A DNA stretch of 64,000 nt, taken from assembly GCF_000381825.1 (NCBI RefSeq), contig NZ_KB907126.1, positions 107,065 to 171,064 of the forward strand. The letters run 5' to 3'. The translations under genes were made by a program, and so were the position numbers. Origin of the DNA: Thioalkalivibrio sp. ALJT. Its GTDB lineage: Bacteria > Pseudomonadota > Gammaproteobacteria > Ectothiorhodospirales > Ectothiorhodospiraceae. How positions within the stretch are numbered: the stretch's first letter is position 1; the number at the start of each line of letters is the position of its first letter. Of this stretch, positions 63,518 through 64,000 are shown piece by piece. Under the pieces are notes generated by a model. That model saw only the letters and a program-made list of their open reading frames with translations, did not search any database and was not told the origin of the DNA.

Positions 63518-64000
63518 TCATTCTGTTTACCACGCGCACGCACAACACCACGCATCGCATCCTTGAAAAACATCCCGGCATTGATTTTCGCTGGATGTCG
63601 TACGAACGGCTTCTGCGCACCCGGAGCCTGCGACGCGCCACCTATATCTTTTCCGACCTTGACCGGTTGCATTTCTGGGATCTGGAGTGCATCGCCAACA
63701 TCTACCGGGTCCTGCGTGAACAAGGTGCACGGGTACTCAACGACCCCGCCCTGCACCGTTCCCGCTATCAGTTCCTCCGGCACCTGAATGCAAAAGGCAT
63801 CAACGACTTCAACGTCTGGATGGCCGACGAAACCCCGCCGCTCAGTGCCTATCCGGTATTCCTGCGCACCGACTCCGCCCATCGCGGACCGCTCACCGAA
63901 CTGATACAGGACCCGGACGCCCTCGAAACCGCCATCGAACAGCAGCTGCGTCGGGGTACACCAAGACGCGAACTGTTGATCGTCCAGTACGCCGCCGAAC
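63514..64000 (+). CDS. ATP-grasp-like protein, partial (runs off window)
   Basis: The first 162 residues of a gene continuing beyond the window, coupled to the HExxH gene by an ATGA overlap. MIILFTTRTHNTTHRILEKH begins a Rossmann-like pre-ATP-grasp region. GARVLNDPALHRSRYQFLRH followed by LNAKGINDF resembles the RimK/glutathione-synthase segment before the ATP-binding lobe. YPVFLRTDSAHRGPLTELIQ and ELLIVQYAAE fit the start of the ATP-grasp core. ATP-grasp ligases make amide or ester links in several RiPP classes. Assignment is provisional because the catalytic end is missing. Confidence 0.65.
   Translation, partial: MIILFTTRTHNTTHRILEKHPGIDFRWMSYERLLRTRSLRRATYIFSDLDRLHFWDLECIANIYRVLREQGARVLNDPALHRSRYQFLRHLNAKGINDFNVWMADETPPLSAYPVFLRTDSAHRGPLTELIQDPDALETAIEQQLRRGTPRRELLIVQYAAE

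Noticed and set aside
1-64000. CRISPR arrays, rRNA, tRNA genes or prophage
   Set aside because: No regularly spaced identical repeats, no tRNA-like cloverleaf with a T-loop consensus, no rRNA stretches and no phage structural genes were seen by reading.

Overview
The window looks like chromosome from a high-GC gammaproteobacterium. RnfABCDGE followed by nth, RecCBD, FabA, FNR, MetG next to Mrp, and the YdbH/YdbL pair are all typical of that class. A complete seven-gene Mrp Na+/H+ antiporter operon and a sulfur-linked regulator/oxygenase-like module suggest a haloalkaliphilic sulfur oxidiser near Thioalkalivibrio (Ectothiorhodospiraceae). That placement is inference; no rRNA gene or marker proves it.

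Layout. 1-2.2 kb: a small accessory patch with a BrnTA toxin-antitoxin pair and a second antitoxin whose PIN toxin is broken by a repeat, bracketed by about 60-bp direct repeats and REP/BIME elements. 2.2-7.2 kb: an FNR-type regulator, two conserved hypotheticals, a small lipoprotein, carbamate kinase, dCTP deaminase and the Mrp/ApbC Fe-S ATPase. 7.2-7.7 kb: an AT-rich divergent intergenic region with DnaA-box-like sites. 7.7-18.5 kb: metG, mtnB, a catalytically degenerate MtnC-like protein, the rnf operon, an unrecognised gene, nth and a DUF1841 gene. 18.4-31.8 kb: an RND pump, a YihY-type protein, YdbH with a fused YnbE/YdbL-like lipoprotein, an ElyC/SanA-like protein, a cyclic-nucleotide-binding protein and an MFS transporter.

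31.7-33.2 kb is a compact divergent sulfur module. On one side is an ArsR-rhodanese fusion regulator followed by the MFS transporter. On the other is a strongly equipped gene for a 149-residue protein carrying the persulfide cysteine and the iron ligands (HxxxH plus Glu) of sulfur oxygenase reductase. A dyad overlaps the regulator start.

33.3-56.7 kb holds mrpA-G, an SH3-domain membrane protein, a large unknown membrane protein, fabA, cytochrome b561 with a sulfatase-fold membrane protein, a YigB-type phosphatase, recCBD and two small unknown genes. 56.8-61.4 kb is a glycan locus: a PglK-type ABC flippase and three glycosyltransferases joined by 4-base start/stop overlaps.

61.7-64.0 kb (right edge) is the most novel region. 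Two tandem peptides of 56 and 57 residues each end in two copies of a GAKIG motif. They are followed by a structured leader, an HExxH protein resembling the 2-oxoglutarate-dependent peptide beta-hydroxylase group, and the start of an ATP-grasp-like gene that runs off the window. I read this as an undescribed RiPP (modified peptide) pathway. Start codons were chosen by family length, ribosome binding sites and 4-base overlaps. No tRNA, rRNA or CRISPR was found.
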